From: Anastrepha obliqua
Taxonomy: Eukaryota; Arthropoda; Insecta; Diptera; Tephritidae
Assembly (NCBI RefSeq): GCF_027943255.1
Contig: NC_072893.1
Span: forward strand, 6,324,001-6,388,000
Reading direction: 5' to 3'
Length of the DNA: 64,000 nt
Positions 31,529 through 42,599 of the stretch are shown here, piece by piece. Under the pieces are notes generated by a model, which ran no database searches, was not told the origin of the DNA, and saw only the letters and a list, made by a program, of their open reading frames with translations. Each line of letters opens with the position of its first letter. Positions within the stretch are counted from its first letter, which is position 1. The position numbers and the translations under genes are program-made.

Positions 31529-32450
31529 ACTAGGTAGGTAGGTAGGTATAGTGGTTGTCAATTGACACACCTATATCTGTTCTAGGCCCATTGTGATACC
31601 ACCAAGGCTGTGCCCTCTCCTCACTCTACATTGTCTTCATTGAACCAACCTGTGGCTTTAATGTATCTAACAAGGCTTGTTATTTTCAAATTGGCTCCTT
31701 CTGCCAAGTTATTCAAAGAACTTTTTCCTAAAATATTGAACCTTCTTCCATCCAGAGGCATGCACCCGCATAGAAAGTGTTCTATAGTCTCTTCTTCTTC
31801 AATGTCGTTACAGCTTCTGCAATAGTCGGTATAGGGTGCTCCCAATTAGCTGTCATGCCTGCCAATCAGACAATACCCTGTTAGAACCCCAAGGAGATTT
31901 CTCATGTCCTTTATCAGTTCAGTTTTAACAGTCGGTTTGTGCGGCCCATATTCCATTCTGGCCACATCGTTCTACTTATTGCACAGCTCTGGGACTGAGT
32001 CCATAGCCCGTTGGCAGCTCTAATAGTGTGCTTGTCTATATATACAGACATTTAGTTTGCTTTATCTGGTTGGATCGGAAATGTGGTACCCAATCTCGCT
32101 GGTTCATCTGCTTTGCAGTTGCCTGCTCTGTCGCTGTGCCCCGGCACCCAGATGAGGTTTATTGTAAAGTACTGTGATAGTTCTGTTAAAACGTCGATAC
32201 ATTCTTTTACTGTCTTCGAGTTGATATTAGGTGATTATATGGTGAATATATAGGGGCTAACAGGCCTTCTCTGATAGCCAAAATTTCAGCTTGAAATACA
32301 CTGCAGTGAAATGTTGACACTCATTTCGTCAGAATGAAGGCCTCCGCCTACTTGTTAATTTAGCTTGGTACCATCAGTATAGATACTGATTCCACTTCTT
32401 TTGTACATTACGCCATTGTCCCAATCTTCTCTCCTTGGGGAAGTTGTGGT
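31529..32450 (-). mobile_element. LINE remnant with TAGG tail: RNase H and zinc knuckle
   Basis: A TAGG repeat at 31529-31547 marks the 3' tail of a minus-strand element. Reading leftward from 32440: ISIYTDGTKLN (RNase H first Asp), VGGGLHSDE, then INLIWVPGHSDRAGNCKADE (32165-32085, the RNase H C-terminal block) and a C-terminal domain YCRSCNDIEEEETIEHFLCG (31830-31770) with RRFNILGKSSLNNLAEGA. It ends in RYIKATGW. Related to family Z (16802, 36300) but diverged along the trailer. Several frameshifts. Confidence 0.8.
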
Positions 32451-32454
32451 ACTA

Positions 32455-32875
32455 CGTGAACTAATTAGCCAAAAAAGATTTGTGGGAAAACAACTCGTGG
32501 ATTTCACACCATGAGAGGTCGCCCTCGCACAATGCCATCATTATCCGTGAATTTTCGATCAAGACCGAAATGGATACCACGCAAAAGTTAATTCGATATT
32601 CACCTGATATAGCCATATCCCTGCGAATTTTTTCCGTTTGATCGAGTCGAAAAAATACTACGGGGAACGCGTTTTAACAGCGGTAAAGAAGTAATGGAAA
32701 ATCGAGGACGACTCTGATGATTATACCGAAAATAGAGTGCCAGAATTATTTCGAGAGCTAGATGAAGTGTGTTGGCATAAGTGTGTTTCAGTTGATGGGA
32801 AGTACTTTGAAGGCGATAATATCAATTTTTGAACTTTCTGAACATATTCGGAGAACTTTTTGATCAAGGTGGCAT
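32455..32875 (+). mobile_element. mariner C-terminal remnant
   Basis: The frames read SWISHHERSPSHNAIIIREF (the catalytic HHDNAPSH block with Asp changed to Glu-Arg), then a degenerate SPDIA, FFRFDRVEKILRGTRFNSGK and ESWMKCWHKCVSVDGKYFEG with DNINF-stop (32828). A trailer ending TTTTTGATCAAGGTGGCATA (32857-32876) matches the 3' end of the split mariner at 22270. Same family, independent copy. Confidence 0.8.
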
Positions 32876-32879
32876 ATAT

Positions 32880-33095
32880 GGCGCCATGCCGCAAAGGCCC
32901 AGAGAGAGTACGACTATACAGCATGATTTCTTCTCTAGCAAACTGATAAGCCGGTTCGGCAACATATCCTGGCCATCTAAGTCGCTCGATGTCACCACTA
33001 AACACCTTTTCCCTGGGAATATCTCCAAAGTAAAGTCTATGGTATGAAACAAACCCAGCGACCATCTGAGCATTAAAATTATCGTTCACGAAGTT
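32880..33095 (-). mobile_element. possible LINE C-terminal scrap
   Basis: The minus frame contains VFSGDIERLRWPGYVAEPAY followed by QFAREEIMLYSRTL. IERLRWxGYV resembles the QRLRWLGHV block of LINE RT C termini. No other domain supports it; alternatively anonymous sequence. Confidence 0.25.
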
Positions 33096-33506
33096 AATGG
33101 CATCCCCACATTACTTCTCCAGCAAGTGGCGCGGAGTGCGGAGGCCAGATTTCAAGGGTGTTAATCTTTAAAGGAAATAATTTAAAAAAACTAAAATCAG
33201 CAGTTGGCTTCTTTGCAATAGTTAAGTTTTGTTTTGTCATTAATAATGTTTTTATATTATAATTTAGTTTTTAATTCCTAATTCCCCACCGGAAACCTTG
33301 TATATTAGAATAATCTTTTAGCTGTCTAGCTCCTTTTAACAAATTTTTTTAGGTATATGTCAATTAGAGTGTCAAAAATACCCAGTATGTAAGGCAATAA
33401 CGGGTTAAGGTCTTTTGCAAAAAAATGTCTGCTGAAAATTTTGTCTCATATGCAGCTTAGCTCAGATTTATACTGTAAACGTTATTTCCAATTTTTCGAA
33501 ATTAGA
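33096..33506. other. non-coding, nothing recognised
   Basis: AT-rich, no supported feature. Confidence 0.4.
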
Positions 33507-33518
33507 TCACCAAGGGTT

Positions 33519-33946
33519 TTTTTGTTTTGTTTGTTTTTTAGGCGTTGTGGTAGCGCGCTACCCTCAAGTGGCCTTCTGAAACCAGGCTGAGCCTGTTTCT
33601 GTCCATCAAGGGGAGGGAAGGCGATTAGTCGCCGTTGCTGAGTCGCAGTCTTTCCAGACGCCTCATCTCTATCATAATCTCGGCCACTAAGTCGCATGCC
33701 GCATTCCACTGTTCCTTCGAGCGCAGCATGTGATGTACGAATGTTTCCGGCGCAGGAGGTTCTCCAAGGGTTCTATAGAGTCTTTCCTTTGCAGAACGGA
33801 AGCGCGAGCATGTGAAGAATATGTGGTGAACGTCCTCTAAAATGTTTCCATCGCAGTAGTCGCAATAAGGATTGTCGTCGTGGTTAAACCTGTATAGATA
33901 TGCTTTGAGGCATCCATATCCACTCAAAAACTGGGTCAGGTAGAGG
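33519..33946 (-). mobile_element. R1-like LINE, 428 bp, 5'-truncated, with target duplication
   Basis: The 12-bp direct repeat TCACCAAGGGTT at 33507-33518 and 33947-33958 flanks it, and an A-rich tail (T-rich here, 33519-33540) lies at the 3' end. The minus strand encodes TQFLSGYGCLKAYLYRFNHD, a knuckle CDYCDGNILEDVHHIFFTC (Cys-Cys-His-Cys), and then LRSKEQWNAACDLVAEIMIE with RLRLSNGD-stop (33625). This is the R1-clade C terminus. The frame is open throughout, so the copy is young; the open frame continues by chance through the duplicated target to 34014. Confidence 0.88.
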
Positions 33947-33958
33947 TCACCAAGGGTT

Positions 33959-35808
33959 GAACCGTTTGCGGGTTTTGATAGAAAATATGTATTGTCTAAC
34001 AACATTTCCCACACAGAAATATTTTGCTAAAGTTTTTGCACCCTAAACAGCAAAATTTATTAATACCATTTATTTGCGGTATTTCGTGCGGTTTGTCTGA
34101 TATGCACCTGAACTGCTTACCTTACAATTTGGTACCTTTTATTCAAATACGCCCAAAAGCACCGGCACATCGGTCATGAAATGTTTATGTTGTGAAAACT
34201 ATGAAAATTTGTAGCATTTTAATTTCCAGTTATTTGAAAACTCTTATCGCACGCGCAATAAGCCACTCTTTCAGCAGTTAAACCCACCTGCACACACGCA
34301 TACATACTTACAGAACGTCTGCCAACACAAGTCAGAACCTTCCCACACTTGTCTTATTGACTGACTGACTGGCTTGTCGCCTGTGGCGCACACGTCTTGG
34401 CAGTTTGGCAAGTGTGGCATTTAAGCGTGAAAATGGAAGTTGCCGCAACAGCCTTTTAGGCGCATCAAATGACGCAACATACACAGGACATACATACATA
34501 CATACCCGAATGTACACTCAAATTCAAGTGAGTACATGAATTTTTAGCTGCGGCTTAAAGCATACGTGATTTAATTTTGAATTTACTTTTTCATACCCTT
34601 TACCATCAGCACCAGCAGCGGCATTACCGCAGCCGGAGTAAAAGTAGTCGTCATTTTCGCTTTTAACGCATCGTTTGCCTAGCTCTTTACCAATTTTCAC
34701 ATTTTCTTTTTGTTTGAAATTTTTTGGGTTGAAATTTTTATCGCTTTATTCCTACGGCGTATGCTTTGCACTTCACACATTCCACTTTCTTTGGACTAAA
34801 TTGTCTTTTGTGGTTTTTGGGCTGCCATGCGCATGGCTTCTGAGTGGGTTTCAGGTGTGCGCGCACATACAAGCACGTGGGATAAATCCAGCGTCGTCAA
34901 TGTGCCAGAGGTCGTCATGCATATATATGTGTGTGTGCGATAAGTGTATGTGTGCGTGTGTGCTGACATTTGCATGCTGCGGTTATGGTGGTCTGCCAGC
35001 AGGTATGCGAGTCCTTGACTTTGCCTTTGTGCGATGCTGTGATTCATCACTCTGTATCTGCGAAAGCACGCATACATCTACACTTTTTCACATTATGCTG
35101 AGTAGCACAGATTTAAAAGGAAATTCACGACATCTTTATTTCCAGTTTTAAGTTCGGATGAAAGTGAGTTCTGGTCGAAGGCAAAGGGCAGTGTAATATA
35201 TTTCCCTATTTTTGCTAAGACAGCAAAAAGGCGATGAGTATTGAGTTTACGTAATAAATAAAATGGAAACTGTGAAATTTGATCTGCGCAAAAATGAGGG
35301 GCTTAAAGAGGCAGGTGAATAAAATGATGTGACTATTAAAATTACCAGCTATTAAATTAGATTGCAGCTGCTGCTGTAGGTGGCCTTGAAATTCTTACTA
35401 AATAATTTTCAATAACTTTAGGTGGACTTTGAATGCAATACATACCTGCAAAGAAAAGAAAAAAATAGGGATTAGAATAACATGGAAATTACATATTTCG
35501 AATTCATATACCTATGCATACATACAGATCTGATAGAGTTATACAAAAAATAATTAATTTTTGATAAATAAGTACAAGTAAGCAAATAGAATAAAAATGT
35601 AAACAATTCATATTCAGAAATTATTTGTAAAAAATGTTTCAGTAATTTAATCTAAAAATTCATTCGAAAAAATGCAAATAAAACTAAAATCCATTTCACT
35701 TGAAATATTAACGATGACCTCAATAACACTATGCAAACCCAAAATATATTCAGGTTCTTACAACGACCTATAAGCATACGGGACCATTATAACCACTTAT
35801 TGGTATTG
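33959..35808. other. non-coding, no gene seen
   Basis: No supported gene. A TACA repeat occurs at 34488-34506 and TG-rich sequence at 34915-34970. Open frames here lack protein-like composition. Confidence 0.45.
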
Positions 35809-36250
35809 CAGTAGAAACTCGATTCTCGCGAACCTGGATACTTGCGACACCATTTTTTCATTGCGTACTCAGTACCTACCTGTAGAAAATTGTTACCTCG
35901 ATACTTGCAACATTTTTTGTTTTGTCTTTCTCTTTTGCTCTTTTTACGTTGCATTTTTGAGGATAAAGCTCGTGGAAGTACCGTCGATGTCATTCTGATA
36001 ATGACATTTTTAGAATTGAATCAGCTGAATGGATTTAGAAAAAGTACTGTCTAGTTCATGTGTTGACGCAATCACAGTTTTGCATTAACTTTTGCAGGGC
36101 GCGGTCTTATAATGGCAAAGAGAAAATTTACGCTGCTTACAAGGCATGAAATACGAAGGCTAAAAATTGACGGAGAAAAGCTAACAAATAAGAGTGACTC
36201 TAGCAACCCATTTTGGAACAAAAGTTCCATTCCAATAAAATTCTAAGGGG
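35809..36250 (+). mobile_element. pogo/Tigger-like 5' end
   Basis: Starts with CAGTAGAAACTCGATTCTCG next to TA, the layout of pogo-family termini, with a degenerate sub-repeat of the same motif (CTCGATACTTGCAAC) at about 35898-35912. A short frame from ATG 36112 reads MAKRKFTLLTRHEIRRLKID and GEKLTNKSDSSNPFW, compatible with the start of a pogo/Tigger N-terminal HTH. The transposase core and the 3' end are absent; a LINE begins at 36300. Confidence 0.5.
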
Positions 36251-36299
36251 TTCAAAAGAAACCTCAGCTCCAGGCGATAAGGGGGTTCAATAAGGAGAG

Positions 36300-37940
36300 G
36301 TAGGTAGGTAGGTCGGTGAAATGGTTGAAATGTACCTGGCACTCCTCAAGTAGCACTAAAGCGCCATTTTGATATCATTATGAGACCTCCAACGGGCAGA
36401 TATCTACACCTAGCCAGAGCTGTTGATGTAATGGAGAAGATTGCTTGGATTTAGGTTGGCGCACTGCCCCAGGCTGTCGAAAAAAGAAGCGCCCAGTGAC
36501 CTTAGCCGTCTAGCTGCCAAACCTGGATATTTACAGAGAAAGTGCTCAACAGTCTCCTTTTATGAAAGTTCCCCACAGCTTTTGCAATGGGGATTAAATG
36601 GTAACCCTAGGTAAACACCACTACGAGTTAGGAAATTGAATGGCGAGGACTCCAAGGACTTTCTGAGTCCTCCGTCTATTGTACTGGGGCCAAAGGGTTT
36701 TTAAAATAGCACATCAAGAAATGGAGCTCCATCTTTTCTGTGCTCTCCTGAGAAATAATTTGTACAGTTCCCTTTTAACAACTATCAGGGGGATGCCGAT
36801 GACCGGGTAGGAGGTCTCTGAGGCCAATTCAGTTCCCGTCCTGGCAAGCTCATCAGCAATTTCATTTCCCTCTATGTTCCTGTGTCCTGCAACCCAGATC
36901 TGAGAAATGTTACGTCGGCAGCGCTTTGATAGCGGCTTGACTATCGGAGCAAATGTTAATATCTCCCTCGCTCCCTTGTTCCCTCAGCATTTTGCATGCC
37001 TGCAGAATCGTGAAGACTTCTGCTTGAAAACACTAGCAGTATTCGGCAGTTTAAAGGAGATAGATAAATTGGCCGATTTAGAGAAAACCCCTGCTCTGAC
37101 TGCCGATCCCATCTTGGAATCGTCACTGAAGACAGAGGTGTAAGCTTCGGTGCAGATTTTCCCCTCGATCCAATCCTGCCTATTTGGAAAGATTGCCCTA
37201 GCACGACCCTCAAACTCTAGTTTGCAGATAGAGAAATCTGTTCGAAGTTCGGAGAAAGACGGTGTTAACTGCCCGAAAATGCTTTCATATCCCTTGAGAG
37301 ATTGCCTCCAGAGGCCAACCTCCTTTAACCTGATTGTACTTTGAGCTGTGATGGAAATAAGGTAAAAGTCGATGGGAAGTAAGTGGGAAACGGCATTCAG
37401 GGCAGCACTGGTGCTAGTTTTACATGCTCCGGTGATGCCAATACATGCAGTCCTTAGCACCCTCCCCAGTTTAGTGATATTATAGCTCTTCCGAAGAGCT
37501 TCCCACCAAACCAGGCATCCATACGTTAAAATTAGCAAAACCACTGCGTTTTACATCCACAGCACGACCTGTGACTTGAGCCCTCATTTTTTACCGAACA
37601 TAGATTTGCAGGAGTAGAAGGCTATATTTGCCTTTTTTTACCCGATTTTCAATGTATAGCTTCCAAAAGAGCTTCGAGTCAAGTCTCACTCCAAGATACC
37701 TAACTTCCGATGAGAGCGGGAGAACGTGGCTGTTTAATTTGGGAAGACGAAAGGGTGCAGGTTTATATTTTCTGGTAAATAGCACCAGCTCCGTTTTGTC
37801 CGAGTTAACTCGGAGACCGCAAGTGGCAGCCCAGCGACTGAGTACAGTGCCTTTCCAAAATATCAGCCATGACTGAGGGAAACGGTCCTGATACCATCAG
37901 GACCAAGTCATCGGCGTATGCTACTACCTTAACCCCGCCC
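36300..37940 (-). mobile_element. long LINE copy with TAGG tail, family Z
   Basis: Reading from right to left: RT motif C in VVAYADDLVLMVSGPFPSVM (YADD at 37907-37918), RT end ELVLFTRKYKPAPFRLPKLN and EVRYLGVRLDSKLFWKLYIE (37785-37591), thumb LILTYGCLVWWEALRKSYNI, RNase H start TSVFSDDSKMGSAVRAGVFS (37110-37050), RNase H end (ICGLQDTGT-type, decayed), zinc-knuckle domain (36590-36420) and a TAGG repeat tail (36300-36316). An RT-RNase H-knuckle order is that of I/LOA-like LINEs. About 1.64 kb of an element that would be several kb; the 5' part is lost. Two segments keep open frames of 186 and 64 codons. Confidence 0.87.
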
Positions 37941-39381
37941 CTTCGTATAGTTCAATTGAAATTGGATAAACCTACTACTCACAGTGAGAATTGTTATTGT
38001 TCGACTTTTCGACTACGAACGATACTAATTCATTATGAAAGGTCTATTCTATGAAAATTTTGTTAAGTACAAACTTCTCACATGCAAAACTCCTGCGCAC
38101 GGGCCTGCTTGTGTCTATTAATATAATATTTATATTCTAATAGGTATGACTTTGTGCTTTTGTATTCTTTTTTTTTACTTCACACAGCTTAACTAGAGAG
38201 AATGAAAAGTTAAATATCATTTTCTACAGTAGCAAAAATCTTCAAGTTCATGAGTTCACATACATACAAACATAATAAATTGCGCCTTGATGAATGCGAT
38301 AATCATTAGAATGAAATTATTGATCAACTTTTATTCTAAAACATATTTTGCAATTCATTATAATTATACCAGAGACAAGATTTTACCACTTTGCATTTGG
38401 CATTTGTTCTGCAAATACAAGCAGACTTCTGGCAATCGATATAAAATCTAATGTCAGCCAACCATATAAACAAACATGTTTTTTAACCGCCAAATAGAGA
38501 ATGAGTGTTGTTACACGCAAAAAGCCAGTAAAAATCAAGACATGTGTGAAAAATTTCAACGACGTAATAAAATTTAAGATAAATGAAAACTGCCTTAGTG
38601 GAGGCGCATTTCCAAGCTCAGCATTTAACTTGTGCTTGTGGTGGTGACAGCCTCGGCTTGTGCGTCCATTTGAGCGTTTAATGGAAAACGAAAGTTGGTG
38701 GCGTAAGTTGCCGCTGCCAACGTCGTATCCTATGTGACACAACATACAAAACACTGCGTAGACATGTGGTACGTGATCCCTGTTTGAGTGTGTGTGTGTG
38801 CGCGCATATGGCACCAATTATTATACATTGCACAAACAAGTACTCAAATTTCTGTTAAACTTTTCTTGTTTATCTGGCTTGTGGTTTAACCATGAAGCTT
38901 ATCGTTTCGTTCTCGCGCCAGTTGTGGCAAATTTGTCTATGAAGTAATTTCTTTGCAAGAAAAGATGTAGTCATTTCTTCATATATTTTACGATAATTTC
39001 AAATTTATTTATAACACAAAGAAGCAGTCAGCAGTAATTGGTGGAGACTTCGCCTTCCATTTGGTGTGTGAACGTTTAAGTTTCTGGTTAGGAGGGTCTA
39101 AGTGCAATTGAGCTCATAGTGGTCAGAGGGTTTGGCTGATATCCAGAGGATTTGGGGTAAGAGGCGGAAGATTAGTGAAATGTGTACTATAGCTGAGGAG
39201 GCTACCCGTAAGAGAAAGAGCTTCACGGCTAGTGGTGCTCTGGACTAAAGTCGCTTAATGAAGTGAACTCCTCTTAGTGTAGTGTTGAGGCGGTGTAGTA
39301 ATGGTAGGTGACGTGATTTATTTTGTTAAAAAAACAGTAGCAACATTCCAAAGAGCAAAAAAGCATACGAGCACAATGGTA
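37941..39381. other. non-coding, no gene seen
   Basis: No supported gene or element; a T-run lies at 38167-38176 and TG repeats at 38788-38800. Confidence 0.45.
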
Positions 39382-39509
39382 AAGGGTATTTCAAAAGGTG
39401 CGCCTAGATGTTGTTTTAAAATAAAATATGTAAATATCAATAGATTCTTTGCGATTTCACTTATTTTATTCAAAATACGGTTCTTTTTCTTTATGTGACA
39501 TCATCTACA

Positions 39510-40127
39510 GGTAAAATATCAGCCTTGTCAGCAAATGTCAGCCTTGAAATCCAACAGAAAATCTCTATTGCCCACAAGCGCTTCTTTGGACTAAGTAGAC
39601 AACTGAGTAGTAAAGTCCTCTCTGGACGAGCAAAACTAATACTCTATGAGGCTCTAATTATGCCCGCCCTAACGTATGGCGCAGAAGCTTGGATAATAGG
39701 ATAGCAGCATCCGATGAGCCGTCGCTTGGAGTGTTTGAGAGAAAGATTACGCGTAAGATTTTTGAACCTTTGCACGTTGGCAACAGCGAATATCGCAGGC
39801 GATGGAACGATGAGCTGATTAAGCTTTACTACGACATATGTAGACATAGCGCAGCGAATAAAGATCAGCGGCTCCGTTGGCTGCGATATTTCGTCCGAAT
39901 GAATACAAACATTCTGGCTGTGAAAGTGTTCGATGCGGCACCAGCTGGTGGTAGCAGAGGAAGGACTTCTCTGGGTTGGAAAGATCAGTTGGAGAAGAAC
40001 TTGGCTTCACTTGGTGTTTCCAACTGGTGGCGGGTAGCACGAGAAAGAAACTACTGGCGCGCTTTGTTAAACTCCGCCTAAATCGCGCGATTATCGCGCC
40101 AATCAAGAAGAAGAAAATACGCCCCAC
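39510..40127 (+). mobile_element. family X LINE, longest copy, (AAG)n tail
   Basis: Starts inside the RT thumb (SALSANVSLEIQQKISIAHK, LSSKVLSGRAKLILYEALIM) and continues TYGAEAW. After a frameshift near 39695 come FERKITRKIFEPL, RRRWNDELIKLYYD, QRLRWLRYFVRMN, AAPAGGSRGR, WKDQLEKNLASLGVSNWWRV and ARERNYWRALLNSA-stop. GCGCCAATC and an AAG repeat (40113-40123) follow. It extends 50 codons further 5' than the copy at 7528. Inserted in the DD41D element at 39382-40909. Confidence 0.85.
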
Positions 40128-40246
40128 AATTCGATTCAAGAATACCTAGTTGTTGAGAACGTCGAGATATCAATGTTGAAGGCTGTTTAGCAGCATTTTG
40201 CGCTACAGCAACAATATTCTCATTAGAACGTGCAGTTCTTGGATTT

Positions 40247-40605
40247 ACTTACTTACTTAGTTGGCCGTAACAATCCGTTACCGAGTTACAGCCTGCCAAA
40301 TAATGTCTCGCCAGGTGTCTCTGTTTTCCGCACACCCCTTCCAGTTTTTTAAGCCAAGAGAAGCCAGGTCTTGAATTTGGTATTTTCACCGGGCACGCAG
40401 ATGTCTTCTTCGTCATCGACCGCCAATTACCGTTTCAAACACCTTCTTCGTCGGAGCAAGAAGGAATCCATAGGGACGACGTCGCTGCAGGGTGACTCGT
40501 TTGCTCATACAGCTCGTGGTGGCTTCGAATGTGGTAACCGCCATCTACGCAAACAGGGTCAAAACTCTCGTTTGACTCTCCAGAATTTAGCGCCTTAGAG
40601 AAGCA
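40247..40605 (-). mobile_element. family Y LINE 3' end, (TAAG)n tail
   Basis: Begins with a TTAC repeat (tail in inverse orientation, 40246-40260), then GGCCGTAACAATCCGTTACC, the complement of the trailer at 29620-29640. Coding similarity to the RT C terminus is faint here (RDTWRDIIWQAV-type reading at about 40325-40280). It sits between RRPKTGAS and PRTARSN of the host transposase. Confidence 0.7.
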
Positions 40606-40911
40606 CCTGTTTTTGGTCTACGTATCTTTTTTCTACCCGCGACAGAAGCAGTTACCGAAATGTTGTCTTCAATCTTTGAATTGTCGACTCATTCCGATGA
40701 TTATTTCTACCAAAAAATTAACGAATTTTGCGATATGTTGTTCTTGAAGATCCACCATTTTCATAAAAAGTTTCAATACTTTTAAAGCTTTGCTCTATCG
40801 TGTAAAATTGCACATCTTTCTACCTAAAAAATGTCAAAGCTAACATAAAAAAGGTCAGTTTAGTAATTATTCACTACTAACAACTAGGCGTCACTTTTGA
40901 ACGGCCCTTTA

Positions 40912-41458
40912 ATTATGGCATAATATATGTGTACTTACTCTTAAACTCATAACGTGTCACCCTCCCATAAAGTGTCCCTAGTCCACAGTTTTCGCCATGC
41001 TAGTCAGCGGAGTATGTCACTCATTCATATGCATAACTACAGGCAAACATTCAAGAATGTAGAAGAAATGAAAGGAATAAATTGCCAATCTGTGGACGAA
41101 GTTCAGTGAACTTGAGTGGGAGAGTGAGCGAAAGTAAAAATAAAACGGCAGAAACAAAGTGCTGGAAGCATCACAACGAATTAGAGGCAAACGCACATCA
41201 ACATAAAAAAACCCGAGAAAATTGACTGTGAAACGGAAGCAAGCTAAGGTTGACTACAGAGTGGTTGCCATGCTAGCGTCGCTAGGCATCTTCACAGACT
41301 GTGCTGCGGAAAGCCGAACTACCCAGCAAGCATTCTGCTGCGCGAAATTGTATACGAGGGAAGAAGTCATACGAACTTGAGGTGACTAGAATTGTAGCAG
41401 TTGGAAAATTACCGATTAGAACTGCTTGCAAAACCTAACCGCTTCTCTCGTTTGAGCT
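40912..41458. other. non-coding, nothing recognised
   Basis: No supported gene. Confidence 0.4.
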
Positions 41459-41462
41459 TTAA

Positions 41463-42110
41463 GAGGCCCCGGTGGTCTAGAAATTTAAAAAAATCGATTT
41501 TTTGTTTTTCCAATATTTCGAAAGAATAGTATCTTAAGAATATACTGTGAAATTTTCATGCGGAAATTCCCAATATTATAGCTTCTTCTACTCAAACGTA
41601 AACTCATTTAGCTCGAAACGGCCTAATGTTGTCAAAAAAAACAAAAACTATGCAACTGAATCGTCTGAAATTTTAATAAGTTGTTCACAACATCAGTGGC
41701 TATCGCCCGTACTAGAATCATATTATTATTTCCATTATTGCGTATTTCTTTGGTTAAAAAACTGAAGAAGCCCGATTTTTAGAGTGTCAAATTCAAAACC
41801 GCGCCATTTTGTCAATTTTTTCATTCTAGTATTTGACATTGATACAGTTATACTGATTAATAATTTTTCGCTTTTTGTGTTTCAGATAATTAGATGAACC
41901 AAATGGACAACAATGTCCAGGTCCAATTTTTCGGTAGGGTCCACTTCAGCGCTATTTTTTAAATTATTAAAATTAAAACATTCTTTGTAATTTTTGCATG
42001 TATAAAAAGTTAAAGAAAAAGCCTAAAAAATTTAAACATCGTTTTTAATTTTTTTTATTAAAAAAAAAAATATATATACACTGTAAATTCTCGAGCTTTA
42101 GACCACCCCC
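41463..42110. repeat. MITE-like element with CCCTTA ends
   Basis: The left end carries GGTGGTCTAGAAA close to TTAA (41459-41462). The right end carries the inverse TTTAGACCACCCCC followed by TTAT (42111-42114). About 650 bp, strongly AT-rich, without coding capacity. The ends are similar in style to the TTAA element at 45695-46353 (G-rich end next to TTAA), and the interior motif GCGCCATTTTGT recurs at 47170. Could be a related family. Confidence 0.5.
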
Positions 42111-42599
42111 TTATGTGAATTTAATTCAATCTATGGATCTATCCTACTAGATTTTGCATCTCCGAAAAGTATATTTTTAATTACTTTATATGCTATTTTG
42201 TAGGTATTTGAATCTTAGTTGGTAGTTATTTTACTTTTTGTTGTAATCAGTCTGTAAGCAGTTCATAAACTAAATAGAAAAAATAGAAATTATCAAAAAT
42301 AGCACAAGGCATTCTCTTCAATTCTTCTTCGACTTGAGCTTACGGTGGTCTGTGCACCTCCTGGTATACAGTTATAGGTTAAGAATGCGCGCAACGAGGA
42401 CCAGAATATAAATATTGATGGCACCAATCATCTGCATTGTAAATCCTAAAATTCCAATTTATCAATACTTCAAAAGATTTTCTGTGCAAACAATCGAAAA
42501 ACAAACTAGAAAATAACAAAGTATTTAGATAAAAGACCAATTACAATTAACAGATTTCGATTCTAAACAAAAAAAATCTATAAATATATATTTCTCAAA
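42111..42599. other. non-coding, nothing recognised
   Basis: AT-rich, no supported feature. Confidence 0.4.

Larger units (their letters stand above)
39382..40909 (-). mobile_element. DD41D-related element carrying two LINE inserts
   Basis: Terminal repeats match in inverse orientation (AAGGGTATTTCAAAAGGTGC on the left; AAGGGCCGTTCAAAAGTGAC on the complement of the right) with TA at 39380-39381 and 40910-40911. Minus-strand coding survives only around the N-terminal HTH linker: RRPKTGAS (40630-40607), joined across a LINE insert to PRTARSNENIVAVAQNAAKQ and STLISRRSQQLGILES (40245-40135), a block typical of DD41D-type transposases. The catalytic region is missing, perhaps lost with the insertion at 39510. 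The same terminus occurs at 50660. Confidence 0.75.

Noticed and set aside
34675..35151. A 158-codon host gene
   Set aside because: The frame is rich in Cys, Phe and His from TG/TTT-rich DNA, with no domain, no splice context and no conservation evidence.
36284..37957. Target duplication GTTCAAT around the family Z LINE
   Set aside because: The seven-base match does not abut the tail and AT-rich seven-mers recur by chance.
38383..38817. A 144-codon gene on the minus strand
   Set aside because: Composition fits chance translation of AC-repeat and AT-rich DNA; no motif.
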